Assembly (NCBI RefSeq): GCF_030580675.1
Contig: NZ_JAUQUB010000003.1
Coordinates: 124,001-188,000, forward strand
Direction of reading: 5' to 3'
DNA from: Antiquaquibacter soli
Lineage (GTDB): Bacteria; Actinomycetota; Actinomycetes; Actinomycetales; Microbacteriaceae
Length of the DNA stretch: 64,000 bases
The notes beneath the pieces were generated by a model. It ran no database searches and was not told the DNA's origin. It worked only from the letters and a program-made list of their open reading frames with translations. Below, in pieces: positions 15,571-25,526 of this stretch. The position numbers and the translations under genes were made by a program. The stretch's first letter is position 1, and each line of letters begins with the position of its first letter.

Positions 15571-18500
15571 CGGCCACTCGCCGCGAGCGGCGGGGGCAGT
15601 ATGCGCGGAGTCGTCGTCTGAATAGAAGTCGTACGGATTCAGGTCTTCGAAGTGGGTCGGCAACGGGTCGGTGTCAGGGTCGGATCCTGGGTCCGTATCC
15701 GGATAGAAGTCCGAGTAGTCGTCGCCAGAGACCTCCACGACAACGGGATGCGCTCCGTTTTCTCCCACTCGCTCCTCGGGGATGAATACGATTCGATCAC
15801 TGCGATCGAATAACCACGCTTGGAACCCGTCGTGCCGTCGGGTGATAAGCGCTTCCGCGGAAAGCCCGACCCGCGAGAGATCGAGGATGCGCCAGCTCTG
15901 CGAGCCCCGCGACCAGTAGATCGTGCCGTGTCCGGCCGCAGCCGCCTCATAGAGCGACGCGTCAGGCCGGACGATCGGGATATTGACATCTTGTTCGGCA
16001 TTTGACGGCGCCCAGTCGAAGTCAGCCCACTTGTGCGCCTGTGAGCCGTTCACGGAGGCCCCGGCGGCTTCGATTCCGCTAGGGATCCGACCAGCACCGG
16101 TCCATTGAGGAAGACTGGAGGAGAACCTCTCGTTCTGAACGGTCTCCGTGACGACGAACCGGTGGCTGAGGGAGTCGAACTCCATGTAGTCCGCGCGGAC
16201 GATGAAGCTCGTATGGACGGACAAGAAGGTCACCTCGCCGCCGTGCTGGACGTTCGGCGTGCTCAAGAGGAAATCGAATCCACGCTCGCCCGCACCCGCA
16301 AGGCTCGCGGCCATGTCGAATCCGCCGCCTCCCTCAGGACGGGCGATGGTATACCGCCAATGTGGTGCCTCGCCAGCCCAATCGAACCCCGACCCGAGAA
16401 GGTCAGGGTCTCGGCTTGTGGACACGAATGCTCCAGTCACGTCCGGTCGAGTGCGGGAGCTGTAGAGGGCGAGGTTCGGTGCGGAGGGGTTGTGCGCGTC
16501 GCGAATCGCAACTCCCTCGTGGATTTCGGGGCCGAGCCCCCAGGCGAACACCGCATCCGGGTCGTGGTTCGTGTAGTAGTAAAGCGGGGCGGTGTCCGTT
16601 GCGAGCCACGGCGCGAACTTCGGCGCGTCCGGTCCGACCTCCTCGCGCCAATCTTGGAGAAACACCTGATCGGCAGAGACGAGAGTTCCGAAGATCGTAT
16701 TGCTCTGCATTGCCTCGGTCGCCTTCAAGGCTGCCGACGCGGCAGGGCCGCTCTTCGCTGCTGGTGCGAGCGCGAGCTGAGCGGCGCTTGCGTAGCGGCC
16801 CCCGAACGAGTGCCCACTCGCGGGCATCTCGAATGCGGTGAGCCTTTGGGGGGACGTAGCGCTCGCGACGCCGGACTCCAGCCCCTCATCGCACAAGTCA
16901 TCCCCGCGCTTGCACACTACGTGCGGCTCGTCGGGCTCGATCACCCGCACGTCACTCACCCAGGGCGCGAAGTCGTTGGTGGAGGCCATTCGCGAGGTCG
17001 CAGCATCCGTGCCGATGGTTTGCCGGGACTCGGTGGTCACGCGGACATCCGCGACGACCTCGCTCGTGCCCGTCTTCAGCGGAATGCCCACCGCCAGCTC
17101 GTCGCCGACCTTGAGCACGGCGTAGTTGGAGCGCGCCGCCTGCTCCGTGCTCAGCAGGAGCAGCTCGTTGGATGCCTCGAACCCCCGTCCGGCGGCGAGC
17201 GCGAGCCCGGAGGCTCCCGGCAGTGCCTTCACGGCCGCCCCTTCGACGAGGCTCGGGCTCATCATCGCCGCGCCGAGCGCGACCTGCGCGGACAGCGGGA
17301 GCGCGTGCGCAGTGATCGGGTTGAACACGATCGCACCCGGGAGGTCGATCGGCAGCAGGAGAAGCCAGATCGCGATCGTGCTCGAGTCTTCGCTCGTCTC
17401 GCGGGTGAGATTGCTCGCCCACGACCAGACCTTGTCGTACCAGTTGGCCTGGCTGAGGGTCCAGCTGCTGGTGATCTCCTGGATTTGGCCCTGGATGCTG
17501 TCCTTGACCATCGTCGCCTTCACGACGTACTTGTACTCGGGCTGGATGCGCTCGCCAACCTGGTGGGAGAATGCGAATTCTCCGTAGTCGTCGGCGAGCT
17601 GGTCGGCGGGGAACCCGCAGGCCGGCTTCTGCGCGACGGCACGGTCGACGGTGCTGTAGCCGCCGTCGACGATGACGTAGCCCCCTCCGGACGCAGCGCC
17701 GTAGTTGGGCACGTACGTGGTGGTCCGCTCCCGCGTCGCCGTGTACTCGAGGCCGGTCGTCGACGGGCCGTTCGGGCACGCGAGGTCCCACCACACCGGG
17801 TTCTTGGCGAGCAGCTTGAGCTCGTCGCCAGCCGCGTTGCGGGGCGCGGGGAGGAACAGCGGCGGCACGCCGAGCTGGGAGTACAGCGGCATCGCGACCG
17901 GAGCGGGCGAGCCATCCGCGCCGGGCTGGGCGCTGACGCAGTCGACGCCGGCACCGACGAGGTCCACGACCGCACCCGGCGTTCCCGAAATCACGATCGA
18001 CACGAGTCGGGGCAGGGCGCTCTCGACCTGGCCGACGCCGGCCTGGACTCGCGTCGCGGCGGCAGTCAGCATCTCCTTGCCGCGAGCGGTGAGCAGGTCG
18101 ACCGCGATCGGCAGCAGGGAGTCGGATGCCTCGGGCGTGGCCTTCACCTGGCGCTGAGTCGACCATGCCGTGTCGTGCGCGTACGTGACATCCGATTGGG
18201 GCAGTCCGTACATCTGAGGTCCCGGGCGGGTCGATCCCGCGCCGATGGTCGCCGGGTTGGGCAGCGGGTAGGTCATCGTCGCGTGCGACCCGTCGGTGGC
18301 TGAGGCGGAGCGGGCCGCGTACTCGGCGTTGATGATCGCGGTGAGCGCCTTCGCAGACTCGGCCGGGATGCCCGTGCCGGTCGTCCAGGCGGTCTTGAGG
18401 TCGCGCAGCTGCGACGCGATCGACTGGCGGGTGTACCCGTTGGTCACCGGGTTGTCGGTGCCCGCCTGCACGGACGGCGCCCACGACCCGTTGTGGTGCA

Positions 18501-20043
18501 TCGTCATGGCTTCGCCGTCGCCGTAGACGCCGACCGAGACGCTCGCGGTCGAGCGCGACGGGGTGCTGTCGTCGATGCCGACGGAGGCGGTGAGGGTGCG
18601 GCAGCGCTGCTGCATGTCGAAGCGGAGCACGACACTGGTCGTCGCCTGGCCGGGGGTCTGCGGAAGTTGCACGGTCACGGTGTCGACCGGCTGGGCGACG
18701 CCGTTGACCGAGGGGGCCGTGGCGGCGGGGGTGGTGCCGAAGCGCAGCGGAACCGCGAGTGCCGGGTCGGTCGGGGTCGTCGCCTGCGTGCCGGTCCAGG
18801 CGTAGCGGTTGGCGTCGGCGAGGACACGCGAGAGCACGACGGGGCCGGCGAGGAACGCCGACGCGGGGGCTGACAGGCGCTCGGCATCCGCGGTCACGTA
18901 GCCCGTGGAGAGCTGGTTGGCCGCCCTCTCGAACGCGACGTCGGTGGTGCGTCCGCCGAGAATCGTGAGCTCGGCGAGCTGCGGTCCGTCGGGGATGACG
19001 GTCAGCCTGACGTCGTCATAGCCGCCGGCGCCGGCAACGTCGCGAAGGTCGGCGAGCACGGCGAACTGCGATCGGATCGGCAGGGAGGCGGGGCTCGAGT
19101 GCGCGGTGACGACGCCGTCCTGATCGACGGTGACGAAGGGAAGGATGTCACCCGCCGCCGTCGTGACGGCGACGCTCACCGGGCGACCGATCGCCTCGTC
19201 GGACGCAAGGGCGAGCACGAGCGTGCGCGGACGGTCGGGAAGCGCCAGCATGATGTGCTGCGTCACCCCATCGAGGATGGGGAGCGACGCCGCCTCGCGG
19301 GGCGCTCCGCCCACGGTCAGCGGATCGATCGCGGACGGGTGCTGACCGACGGTGAGTGCGTGCGAGTTCACCTCGCCGAGCATCCCGTTGGCACCGGGCA
19401 CGGCGAACTGGCCACCGGTCGTGCGCGACTTGATGACCTCCAGAAGGCTGGATGCGGAACCGCAACCGGGCCGACGAAGCTCCCAGGGGTCGCCGTTGAA
19501 GTCCCCCGACCCTCCGATGTAGGGCTTCATGGCGTCGCGGTGGGGTGCACCGGGGGTGACGCGTGCACCGGCGATGGACACCATCGATCCGGTCGACGGC
19601 CACGGCTGGGTTCCCAGCACCTCGATCACCACAGTGTGCAGTCCCTCGGTGAGCCCGCTGAAGCTCGCCAGCGTCTGATTGGTCTGCGTCAGCACCGAGA
19701 ACGAGTTGCCGGTCACCACCTTCGTGCAGTCGAGGGTCATCCGCCAATCGCCGCCCGAAGGCACGCGCGTGCCGACGATCTCGGCGGCGCTGCCGACGAA
19801 CTGGAGCGTCGCTCGCGAGCCAACGGACGACGAGGATGACTCGGCGCCAGTGCCGACGGAGGTCGACGCCCAGCTACCGGTCCGCTGCCACGACGACTTC
19901 TCTGTCGACGGGATCATGACGGTGGCCGCGGTGGGCACCTCGGCGGTGGGAGGCAGCGGTGCCGCTGTCGCGACGCCCGTGGGGACGAGGGAGACGATGA
20001 TCGCCGCGACGAGCGCAGGCGCCAGTAAGGACCGAATGTTCAT
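14287..20043 (-). CDS. Giant secreted protein: lectin-like N-terminus, ADP-ribosyltransferase-toxin-like domain, three ricin-B-like repeats
   Basis: 1918 aa. ATG 20043 begins a signal peptide ([20 protein letters not shown], cut near ATAAP). Residues about 45-165 look like a galactose-binding jelly roll ([20 protein letters not shown]). The middle 900 residues are unassigned, with a hydrophobic stretch near 900-960. Residues about 1150-1290 resemble pertussis/heat-labile toxin A chains: [26 protein letters not shown] (STS), and GGEVTFLS with Glu1270. The arginine of the R-S-E triad is tyrosine here, and the residue two before the glutamate is glycine, so activity is uncertain. A linker rich in D, P and S (near 1440) precedes three ricin-B-type repeats (QxW motifs EQRWTL, EQRWRP, HQQWLI). 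The order catalytic domain then lectin recalls pierisin/mosquitocidal toxins. No immunity gene is evident. Confidence 0.8.
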   Translation of the reverse strand: MNIRSLLAPALVAAIIVSLVPTGVATAAPLPPTAEVPTAATVMIPSTEKSSWQRTGSWASTSVGTGAESSSSSVGSRATLQFVGSAAEIVGTRVPSGGDWRMTLDCTKVVTGNSFSVLTQTNQTLASFSGLTEGLHTVVIEVLGTQPWPSTGSMVSIAGARVTPGAPHRDAMKPYIGGSGDFNGDPWELRRPGCGSASSLLEVIKSRTTGGQFAVPGANGMLGEVNSHALTVGQHPSAIDPLTVGGAPREAASLPILDGVTQHIMLALPDRPRTLVLALASDEAIGRPVSVAVTTAAGDILPFVTVDQDGVVTAHSSPASLPIRSQFAVLADLRDVAGAGGYDDVRLTVIPDGPQLAELTILGGRTTDVAFERAANQLSTGYVTADAERLSAPASAFLAGPVVLSRVLADANRYAWTGTQATTPTDPALAVPLRFGTTPAATAPSVNGVAQPVDTVTVQLPQTPGQATTSVVLRFDMQQRCRTLTASVGIDDSTPSRSTASVSVGVYGDGEAMTMHHNGSWAPSVQAGTDNPVTNGYTRQSIASQLRDLKTAWTTGTGIPAESAKALTAIINAEYAARSASATDGSHATMTYPLPNPATIGAGSTRPGPQMYGLPQSDVTYAHDTAWSTQRQVKATPEASDSLLPIAVDLLTARGKEMLTAAATRVQAGVGQVESALPRLVSIVISGTPGAVVDLVGAGVDCVSAQPGADGSPAPVAMPLYSQLGVPPLFLPAPRNAAGDELKLLAKNPVWWDLACPNGPSTTGLEYTATRERTTTYVPNYGAASGGGYVIVDGGYSTVDRAVAQKPACGFPADQLADDYGEFAFSHQVGERIQPEYKYVVKATMVKDSIQGQIQEITSSWTLSQANWYDKVWSWASNLTRETSEDSSTIAIWLLLLPIDLPGAIVFNPITAHALPLSAQVALGAAMMSPSLVEGAAVKALPGASGLALAAGRGFEASNELLLLSTEQAARSNYAVLKVGDELAVGIPLKTGTSEVVADVRVTTESRQTIGTDAATSRMASTNDFAPWVSDVRVIEPDEPHVVCKRGDDLCDEGLESGVASATSPQRLTAFEMPASGHSFGGRYASAAQLALAPAAKSGPAASAALKATEAMQSNTIFGTLVSADQVFLQDWREEVGPDAPKFAPWLATDTAPLYYYTNHDPDAVFAWGLGPEIHEGVAIRDAHNPSAPNLALYSSRTRPDVTGAFVSTSRDPDLLGSGFDWAGEAPHWRYTIARPEGGGGFDMAASLAGAGERGFDFLLSTPNVQHGGEVTFLSVHTSFIVRADYMEFDSLSHRFVVTETVQNERFSSSLPQWTGAGRIPSGIEAAGASVNGSQAHKWADFDWAPSNAEQDVNIPIVRPDASLYEAAAAGHGTIYWSRGSQSWRILDLSRVGLSAEALITRRHDGFQAWLFDRSDRIVFIPEERVGENGAHPVVVEVSGDDYSDFYPDTDPGSDPDTDPLPTHFEDLNPYDFYSDDDSAHTAPAARGEWPTAPITINSASGVLADTGTTYRGMGGVHVVGVSTGGSLAGASWRLQPVGDGSFRILNTETGTALHATGNPYDNAPSGASLNVVATPESWHSAEQRWTLTQNPNGTVRITSTSHPGLSLLSDKGTCAACGSAATSVAAATMGTAWGLRALPALPTSTFALSIGGSAIVDTDETYRGVAGAHVVGVTTDVAAAGSGWKLQPVGDGTYRILSTTEGTALHATADPFDGAPGSGAMNVAATGESWNSVEQRWRPTVFADGSAQFESVGHPGLFLRLDGGTLSASPTGAAGSMRWYFGADASGELTLTTRGGSIVDAGGSYRGVAGASTTGISTAPATTGHWVVERTAAGSYRFINSGSGRALQSTGEALDSAPTSGAFNVAVTEAWWNHPHQQWLITRNPNGSLRIESVGHPGLLLTVKNGAVAVAPPPAAK

Positions 20044-20148
20044 GGGTAAGCCTTCGGGTAAGCCCTTCGGGTTAAGGGTTACCTGGGAAGAGGTCGGCAT
20101 CGCCCAAACATGACGCGGGCACACCGGCTACAATCGGGGAAGCAGTTC

Positions 20149-20222
20149 GCGGATGTAGTTCAATGGCAGAACTTCAGCTTCCCAAGCTGATAGCGCGGGT
20201 TCGATTCCCGTCATCCGCTCCA
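20149..20222 (+). tRNA. tRNA-Gly (anticodon CCC)
   Basis: A cloverleaf can be folded by eye. The acceptor GCGGATG pairs with CATCCGC, the D stem GTTC with GAAC, and the anticodon stem TCAGC with GCTGA around the loop TTCCCAA, giving anticodon CCC. The T arm is GCGGG-TTCGATT-CCCGT, and 3' CCA is encoded. Length is 74 nt with CCA. It reads GGG glycine codons. Confidence 0.95.
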
Positions 20223-20511
20223 AAGCGCTTCAGCGCATCCCCGTCAGCCACTGCCACCAGGGCAGTCGCTTGTCGAGTCCGGCTTGCCGGAGGAGCGCAC
20301 CGTGGTCGATAGGGATCGATCCGTCGCCTCGCCTCCCCGATCGCCCTGGGCTCGCGAAACCACCGATCGTCGCGCTCAGTGACCGTCGCTCGCGCCATCT
20401 GCTCACGGTAGCGGAGCATCCCGCCGCCGCTCCAGCACCGAGGTGAGACAAGGCGGGCACCACATCCGAGCGAGCACCCCGACTCCTCTCAGCTCGATGC
20501 TTGCGGGAGCC
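20223..20511. other. Intergenic region after tRNA-Gly
   Basis: No convincing gene. A leftward open frame (20230-20463) ends GALLRQAGLDKRLPWWQWL and could be the remnant of a decayed gene, but it has no clear start, no ribosome-binding site and no recognisable family. Sites next to tRNA genes often collect such debris. No direct repeat of the tRNA 3' end is seen in the window. Confidence 0.4.
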
Positions 20512-20826
20512 CTACGGGATGCTCAGCGCCGCCAGCAGCACATGCTGCTGCCCGGAGTGCATGTCCCGGTCGGCAAAACTGCCCTGCGTCACCGGTCGCG
20601 GGAAGGAGATCTTGATCGCCTTGAGCGCCGGCATCGGGAAGACCCGCACCTTCTCCGGAGTCGTGCGGTAGAGCTCGGCGATCACGCGCGGGTCGGTGAC
20701 GTCGGATGCTCGCACCCGCTCATACGCCTCGTCAGTCGGCAAGAAGACGTCGAGGGTGATCCAGAACGGCCCCGCGTTCTTGGCGCGAACGAGGTCGGCG
20801 ATCTCGTCCAGGGTCTGGCTAGCCAC
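20512..20826 (-). CDS. DUF4387 protein (AtuA-associated)
   Basis: 104 aa. It matches the DUF4387 family, small proteins almost always encoded beside an AtuA-like gene. Visible parts are LVRAKNAGPFWITLDVFL near residue 11 and the C-terminal DRDMHSGQQHVLLA. GTG 20826 is chosen because it gives the family N-terminus (ASQTLDEIADL) and overlaps the end of the AtuA-like gene by 8 nt, so the two are translationally coupled. The pair probably forms one enzyme. The reaction is unknown. Confidence 0.85.
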   Translation of the reverse strand: MASQTLDEIADLVRAKNAGPFWITLDVFLPTDEAYERVRASDVTDPRVIAELYRTTPEKVRVFPMPALKAIKISFPRPVTQGSFADRDMHSGQQHVLLAALSIP

Positions 20827-22216
20827 GCGGCGCCACCTCCTCGTACTCCGTGCGGAACAGCTCGGCCTCGTCGTCCACGGCGATGGTGTGCTGCAGCACG
20901 AACTCGTAGCTCGCACCCCGCTCCATCTCGGCCGGGGAGGTCGCGAAGGCGAAGCTCGGGAGGTGGGTCATCCCCTCGAGCGGCAGGTGCAGCAGGAGCG
21001 GGTTGGCGACCTTCGCGATCGCGGTCGCCGTCGCCTGGTCGGCGGCCCGCGCCCGGAACAGCACCCCCACCTCACGCGGTGGCGGGCCGCCCGGCTCGAG
21101 GTCGCCGAGCACCGCGTTGTAGCCGTAGGCCCGCAGCTCGGCGTCGTACTGCCCCTTCTCCAGGCCGAGGTGCGAGGAGACCCGGCGGGCGAGCTCTCCG
21201 GAGAAGCGCGCGATCCAGTCGTCCATGTGGGCGAGCACGTGGGGGTCGCGGATGCCGACGAGCGAGACGGTCTCGTAGCCGCCGATCGCCGCACCCTCGA
21301 GCTTAATGGTGGCCTGCTCGGCCTCCTCGAAGATCGAGCCCTCGACGCGGGTGACCCGGTCGGTGACCGCCGTGTAGACGGCGGCACTCGTGTCGAGGGT
21401 GCCGCCCGGCTCCCGCAGTCGGTACGGGTCGGCGTTCTCGTAGAGCATGTGGGCGGCGACCGTCATCGGGGTCGCGGCCGCCGTCTCGGTGAGGGGATGC
21501 ACGGTGAAGCCCTCGTCGTCGATCTCGACGAGCACTCCCCCGCCGATCGGGTCGGTCGTGCACTGGCTCCCGCACTCGACGGTCTTGGCGGCGTGCCAGG
21601 TGGGTCCGGCGGCGAGGCCCCGACCGAGCGCGATGCCCGCGACGGACGCGGTGTCGGATGCCCGTCCCGTGAGCACCAGGTCCGCCCCGGCGGCGAGCGC
21701 CTCCGTGATCGGCACGTGACCCATGAGGCCGACGATGTGCTCGCACGAGGTGACGGTGGCGGCATCGAGGGGGCCGGCCGGCTCGAGCGCGTCGATGCGA
21801 CCTGAGGCCAGGGCATCCAGCACCGTGGGCTGCGTGAGCTCGCTGTAGATGCGGGCCAGGGTGAAGGTGAGGCCCTCCTCGTCCGCGATCTCGCGGGCGA
21901 TGTCGGCGACCCACTCCACTCCGGAGTCGGTGCCGGACGTGCCGCACGTCGTCACGACGACGGGGATGCCCGCCCGCCGACCGGCCACGAGGATCGTCCG
22001 CAGGTCGCGCTTGAGCGATCCACGCGAGGTCTTGGCAATCCCCGACCCGAGGTAGTGCGGGCCCGAGTCGGTCGAGCCCCCGTCGACCGCGATGGCGTCG
22101 GCGCCGAGCTCGATGCCGCGGGCGACCGTCTCCTCGGTGATGCCGCCGCCGAGCATCCCGATGGGGAAGATGATGCGGACCGAACGCGTCGTCGCGTCCG
22201 GAGTCTGTGACGTCAT
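20819..22216 (-). CDS. AtuA-like acyclic terpene utilisation family protein (DUF1446)
   Basis: 465 aa, cytoplasmic. It shows the family start (RIIFPIGMLGGGITEETVARG, split by the usual glycine loop), AVDGGSTDSGPHYLG near residue 45, and CGTSGTDSGVEWV near residue 95. AtuA of Pseudomonas belongs to citronellol/geraniol breakdown, but many homologues sit in gene sets for other carboxylic acids, so the substrate here is open. It forms an operon with the DUF4387 gene and is divergent from the GntR regulator. A perfect 16-bp palindrome at 22242-22257 lies in the shared promoter. Confidence 0.88.
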   Translation of the reverse strand: MTSQTPDATTRSVRIIFPIGMLGGGITEETVARGIELGADAIAVDGGSTDSGPHYLGSGIAKTSRGSLKRDLRTILVAGRRAGIPVVVTTCGTSGTDSGVEWVADIAREIADEEGLTFTLARIYSELTQPTVLDALASGRIDALEPAGPLDAATVTSCEHIVGLMGHVPITEALAAGADLVLTGRASDTASVAGIALGRGLAAGPTWHAAKTVECGSQCTTDPIGGGVLVEIDDEGFTVHPLTETAAATPMTVAAHMLYENADPYRLREPGGTLDTSAAVYTAVTDRVTRVEGSIFEEAEQATIKLEGAAIGGYETVSLVGIRDPHVLAHMDDWIARFSGELARRVSSHLGLEKGQYDAELRAYGYNAVLGDLEPGGPPPREVGVLFRARAADQATATAIAKVANPLLLHLPLEGMTHLPSFAFATSPAEMERGASYEFVLQHTIAVDDEAELFRTEYEEVAPRG

Positions 22217-22241
22217 GAGGCTCCCTCTCCCGGAGCAATCT

Positions 22242-22257
22242 ATTTGCTATAGCAAAT
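22242..22257. promoter_or_regulatory. GntR/FCD operator A (perfect palindrome)
   Basis: ATTTGCTATAGCAAAT is a perfect 16-bp palindrome in the divergent promoter of the AtuA-like and gntR genes. It recurs with two mismatches before rraA and the MFS gene (23713-23728). The shared site argues for one regulator controlling both gene pairs. Confidence 0.8.
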
Positions 22258-22310
22258 GGTGTCAAGCGGGTCATCCGATCAGGAGGCTCGGCGCCCGCTA
22301 GCGTGAAGGG

Positions 22311-22979
22311 GTGGAGAGTCTCGATCGCGTCCTGCCCCAGGTGGCGCGAGCCGGCTCGCTGTCCGAGCAGGTGTACCAGTCGCTGCGCGAGAGCATCGCC
22401 GACGGGCGGCTCGCCCCCGGCAGCCGCATCACCGAGCGACAGCTCGCCGCCGCCCTCGACGTCAGCCCCACACCTGTGCGCGAGGCTCTCAGCAAGCTCG
22501 AGCACGAGGGACTCGTCGAGCGCAGCGACTCCCGTCGACTCCGGGTCACGGACCATCCCGCCGAGACCCTCCACGAGCTCATGGAGGTCGAGATCATGCT
22601 GCGCGGCGCCGAAGCCCGGTTCGCCGCGCGCAAGATCACGCCCGACGCGATCGAGCGGATGCGGGCATCCATCGACGAACTCGTGACGGCGCGCGACTCG
22701 CTCACCCTCGCCGAGCAGTTCGAGATGGCGCAGCGCTTCGACGCCGAGATCGCGAGGGCGGCGGCGAACCCCGCCCTCCGCGCGCTCCTCGACAGCTACG
22801 CGATCTACGGCAGCGACTTCCGGCTGAGCCGAGCCGCCGAGGATGCGAAGGACCCGGCCTGGGTCGAGCGGAGGATCGCCGACCACCGCGCGATTGTCGA
22901 GGCGCTCGCCGCCGGCGACGAGGACGCCGCCGAATCGGTCATGCGACGCCACGCGCGCTCGGCCATCAAGAACCTCTAA
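22311..22979 (+). CDS. GntR family regulator with FCD (FadR C-terminal) domain
   Basis: 222 aa. The N-terminal winged helix is standard for GntR (VYQSLRESIADGRLAPGSRI, then VSPTPVREALSKLEHEGLV). The C-terminal all-helical FCD domain, which binds a small carboxylate effector through a metal site, includes HELMEVEIMLRGAEA and the late RRIADHRAIVEAL. GTG 22311 has GAAGGG upstream. It is divergent from the AtuA-like operon and overlaps the convergent rraA end by 4 nt. Likely local repressor of the two divergent promoters carrying the ATTTG..CAAAT palindrome. Confidence 0.93.
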   Translation: MESLDRVLPQVARAGSLSEQVYQSLRESIADGRLAPGSRITERQLAAALDVSPTPVREALSKLEHEGLVERSDSRRLRVTDHPAETLHELMEVEIMLRGAEARFAARKITPDAIERMRASIDELVTARDSLTLAEQFEMAQRFDAEIARAAANPALRALLDSYAIYGSDFRLSRAAEDAKDPAWVERRIADHRAIVEALAAGDEDAAESVMRRHARSAIKNL

Positions 22980-23668
22980 CGGCCGTAGCCCCGGATCTGC
23001 TTGTAGCCCTCGAGCGAGAAATCAGGCCCGTCGATGTAGTCGAGGTCGCGTCGCTCCGCGGCCTGGATGCCCGACACTGCGTCGCGGATGCTCGGCAGCG
23101 ACTCCCACGGAACGATGACCACCCCGTTCACATCCCCGTGCAGGATGTCCCCCGTGTGCACCAGCTGCCCGTCGAGGTGCACCGGGTCGCCGACCTTCGA
23201 GAGCTCGAAGTTGGCGTGCGACACGACGGGGTAGCGCATGAAGTAGTGGAAGCCCCGAGCGCGAACCTCCGCGACATCCCGCAACGCTCCGTCGGTGACG
23301 ATGCCGATCGCGCCGAGCCGGCTCGCGAGGGTGACCATGATCTCGCCGGCGTAGGCCACGCGCTCCGGGGTGCCGCTCGCGTCCTTCATGACGATGACGG
23401 TGGGCCCGGTGCTCTGCTCGAGAGCCTCCCACAGCGCCCAGTAGCCCTCCTGTCGCGCTGTCCTGCCGACGGCGTTGTCGACGGTGACCGTGAGCGCGGT
23501 GCCGACCATGACGCCGAGCTCCGGGAACGCGCACTGGACGGAGCCACCGATATAGCCGTCGCTCCGGTCGCGGAGGTCGAGCCGCTCGAGAGCGTTGGCG
23601 ATTGTGGGGCTGTCGACGCTGCGGAGGTAGTCGAGGTCCGCTTCAGCGAGCATCCGCGAATCGGTCAT
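22976..23668 (-). CDS. RraA family protein (HMG/CHA aldolase-like)
   Basis: 230 aa with the RraA/demethylmenaquinone-methyltransferase-like fold: VDSPTIANALERL at the N-terminus, GIVTDGALRDVAEVRARGF near residue 120, and HGDVNGVVIVPWESL near residue 190. Members include 4-hydroxy-4-methyl-2-oxoglutarate aldolase/oxaloacetate decarboxylase as well as the RNase E regulator. An enzyme role fits this catabolic context better, since the divergent gene is an importer. The conserved substrate-binding G-x-x-x-D..R pattern is present (TDGALRD). The promoter holds GntR operator B. Confidence 0.87.
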   Translation of the reverse strand: MTDSRMLAEADLDYLRSVDSPTIANALERLDLRDRSDGYIGGSVQCAFPELGVMVGTALTVTVDNAVGRTARQEGYWALWEALEQSTGPTVIVMKDASGTPERVAYAGEIMVTLASRLGAIGIVTDGALRDVAEVRARGFHYFMRYPVVSHANFELSKVGDPVHLDGQLVHTGDILHGDVNGVVIVPWESLPSIRDAVSGIQAAERRDLDYIDGPDFSLEGYKQIRGYGR

Positions 23669-23712
23669 GGTCCTTCACTCCCTCGTGACGGTGGGCCCAC
23701 GCCCATTTACTA

Positions 23713-23728
23713 TTTGCAATATCAAATG
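23713..23728. promoter_or_regulatory. GntR/FCD operator B
   Basis: ATTTGCAATATCAAAT, a near copy of the perfect palindrome at 22242-22257 (two changes), lies between the divergent rraA and MFS genes, 45-60 nt before the rraA start and 54-69 nt before the MFS start. Confidence 0.75.
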
Positions 23729-23781
23729 GTAACATCGCGCATCCGGCACGCCGACGTGCCCCCGGTGACAATGGAGTCAAC

Positions 23782-25080
23782 GTGACCACTGCGCAACCAG
23801 CACGATCCACCCAGCGGCGATTCCAGCTGCGCCTCGCCCTCCTCGTCGCCCTCGGCGTGTTCGCGCAGGAGTCGGTGTGGAACTTCCACGACTCGCAGAC
23901 CCCGGTCACGCTCGCCGAGTACACCACGAGCGTCGCCCTCATCGGGCTGATCATGGGGCTCGACAACATCATCGGCATCGTCGTCCAGCCGCTCATGGGC
24001 TATTTCAGCGACCGCTTCCGTGGGCGCTGGGGCCGGCGGACGCCGTTCATCGTCGTGGGGGCGCCGATCGCGGCGCTGCTGTTCGTGCTCATCCCGCTCG
24101 CACCGACCTTCCCCATCCTTATCGCGGTCATCGTGCTGTTCTCCCTCACGGCGAACTCGTTCAAGCCGATCACCGAGGCGCTCATCGCCGACCAGCAGGT
24201 GCCGGAGCACCGCAGCAAGGCCAATGCGGTCGGCAGGTTCGCATCCGGGCTCACAATCATCGTCTCGGCGCTGCTGAGCCTCTTCGTCGTCGATGAGAGC
24301 GTCGAGCTCGCGTACGTCATCTCCGCCGTCGTGATGATCGCGTGCTTCGCGATCCTCCTCGTCTCGCTCAAGGAGTCGCGCACGGTCGCCTATCGCGCCG
24401 TCGTCGACGAGGACAAGGAGCTCGGCCGCGAGACGACAGGGTTCTTCGGGGTGCTCAAAGACATCGTCACCGACCGCGACCGCAGTCGACTCGTGATGAT
24501 CCTTGCGGTGATCGTGACGTGGGGTGCTTGGGCCGCCGTGCGCGCCCTGCTCACCCTCTACGGGGTGGAGCAGCTGGGGCTCTCGCGCGGCGAGGCGGGC
24601 GGACTGACCCTTCCCGCGAGCGTCGCGTTCCTCCTGGTGATCATCCCCCTCGCCATCCTCTCCGACCGCTTCGGTCGCCGCCGGGTGATGCGCATCGGGA
24701 TCATTGTCTTCGCGATCGGCACACTCTCCGCGTTCGCTTTCAGCGGCTCGACGACGGCGACCCTCGTGGGCATCCTCATTGCGGCGGCCGGCTTCGCGGG
24801 CTTCGCCGCGAACGCGGCCGTCATGCTGTGGAACCTCGCCCCGTCGCAGCGCCTCCTCGGCGTCTACACCGGCATCTTCGCCGTTGCCCAGGCGATCGGC
24901 TCGTCCGCTGGCCCGGCCGCCGTCGGTGGACTCGTGGATGCCACGGACTGGAGCTTCCTCATGCTCTTCGTCGCGGTGCTCTCGCTCATCGGCCTGCTGC
25001 TGACGTTCGGCGTGCGCCGCGAGTACTCAGACGCGCAGCTCGCCGAGCAGAAGTTCGGGGACGCGGAGCGCGCGGGCTGA
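23782..25080 (+). CDS. MFS transporter (SLC45/GPH-like)
   Basis: Twelve-helix integral-membrane transporter, 432 aa. The loop after helix 2 carries the major-facilitator signature GYFSDRFRGRWGRRTPFI, and the second half repeats it as LSDRFGRRRVM. The opening FAQESVWNFHDSQTPVTL resembles the sugar/glycoside cation symporter and SLC45-type group. GTG 23782 is used. It shares the ATTTG..CAAAT operator with the divergent rraA gene, so it is the likely importer of the compound broken down by the RraA-like and AtuA/DUF4387 enzymes. Confidence 0.9.
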   Translation: MTTAQPARSTQRRFQLRLALLVALGVFAQESVWNFHDSQTPVTLAEYTTSVALIGLIMGLDNIIGIVVQPLMGYFSDRFRGRWGRRTPFIVVGAPIAALLFVLIPLAPTFPILIAVIVLFSLTANSFKPITEALIADQQVPEHRSKANAVGRFASGLTIIVSALLSLFVVDESVELAYVISAVVMIACFAILLVSLKESRTVAYRAVVDEDKELGRETTGFFGVLKDIVTDRDRSRLVMILAVIVTWGAWAAVRALLTLYGVEQLGLSRGEAGGLTLPASVAFLLVIIPLAILSDRFGRRRVMRIGIIVFAIGTLSAFAFSGSTTATLVGILIAAAGFAGFAANAAVMLWNLAPSQRLLGVYTGIFAVAQAIGSSAGPAAVGGLVDATDWSFLMLFVAVLSLIGLLLTFGVRREYSDAQLAEQKFGDAERAG

Positions 25081-25136
25081 GCTGGCGTTGGCGTTCAGCC
25101 GTTGCGAATGTAGGTCGGCTGAGTTAGCGTGCCTAA

Positions 25137-25520
25137 ATGAGGGATCGTCGATCCTGCGTCGCCCTAGTAGGCCTGCTCGTGCTCACGGGATGCTCTGACC
25201 CCGCGCCGCCGCCGAGTCCCGAGCCCACCGCAAGCCACGCCGCCCCCGCACCGACTGACGTGCCATCCTTGCGTGTCGTCGATGGTGGCCCGATGGAGGG
25301 CGCAATGGGCCCGGTCACGGTGGACGACGATGGCACTCCGCTTACCTACACGGTCGTCGAAGGCGACACCGCGGATCAGATCCGCGCGCGATTCGACATC
25401 TGGTGGGATCAGCTCGCCGACGCCGAGGGCACGCGGCTTCCCCGTATCCCCACGATCTACGTCGGCGATGTGTTGACCTTCACCGGGTCGGTCGTCGCCT
25501 TCGAGGAGGAGCCGGACTAG
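25137..25520 (+). CDS. LysM-domain lipoprotein
   Basis: 127 aa. The N-terminal signal peptide ends in the lipobox LLVLTGCSD (Cys near residue 19), followed by a Pro/Ala-rich linker and a C-terminal LysM-like fold (TYTVVEGDTADQIRARFDI then IPTIYVGDVLTF). LysM modules bind peptidoglycan, so this is probably a membrane-anchored wall-binding protein. It has a single module and no catalytic domain. ATG 25137 lies close behind an A/T-rich element, and the gene is followed by a hairpin. Confidence 0.75.
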   Translation: MRDRRSCVALVGLLVLTGCSDPAPPPSPEPTASHAAPAPTDVPSLRVVDGGPMEGAMGPVTVDDDGTPLTYTVVEGDTADQIRARFDIWWDQLADAEGTRLPRIPTIYVGDVLTFTGSVVAFEEEPD

Positions 25521-25526
25521 ACAATC

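Noticed and set aside
16105-18303. Rightward open frame of about 732 codons opposite the giant secreted-protein gene
   Set aside because: Arg- and Val-rich composition without domains; shadow of the leftward gene.
20149-20222. Integration (att) site at tRNA-Gly
   Set aside because: No duplicated tRNA 3' end and no integrase gene are seen in the window.
20230-20463. Possible small gene after tRNA-Gly
   Set aside because: No clear ribosome-binding site, family or conservation visible; kept only as an intergenic note.
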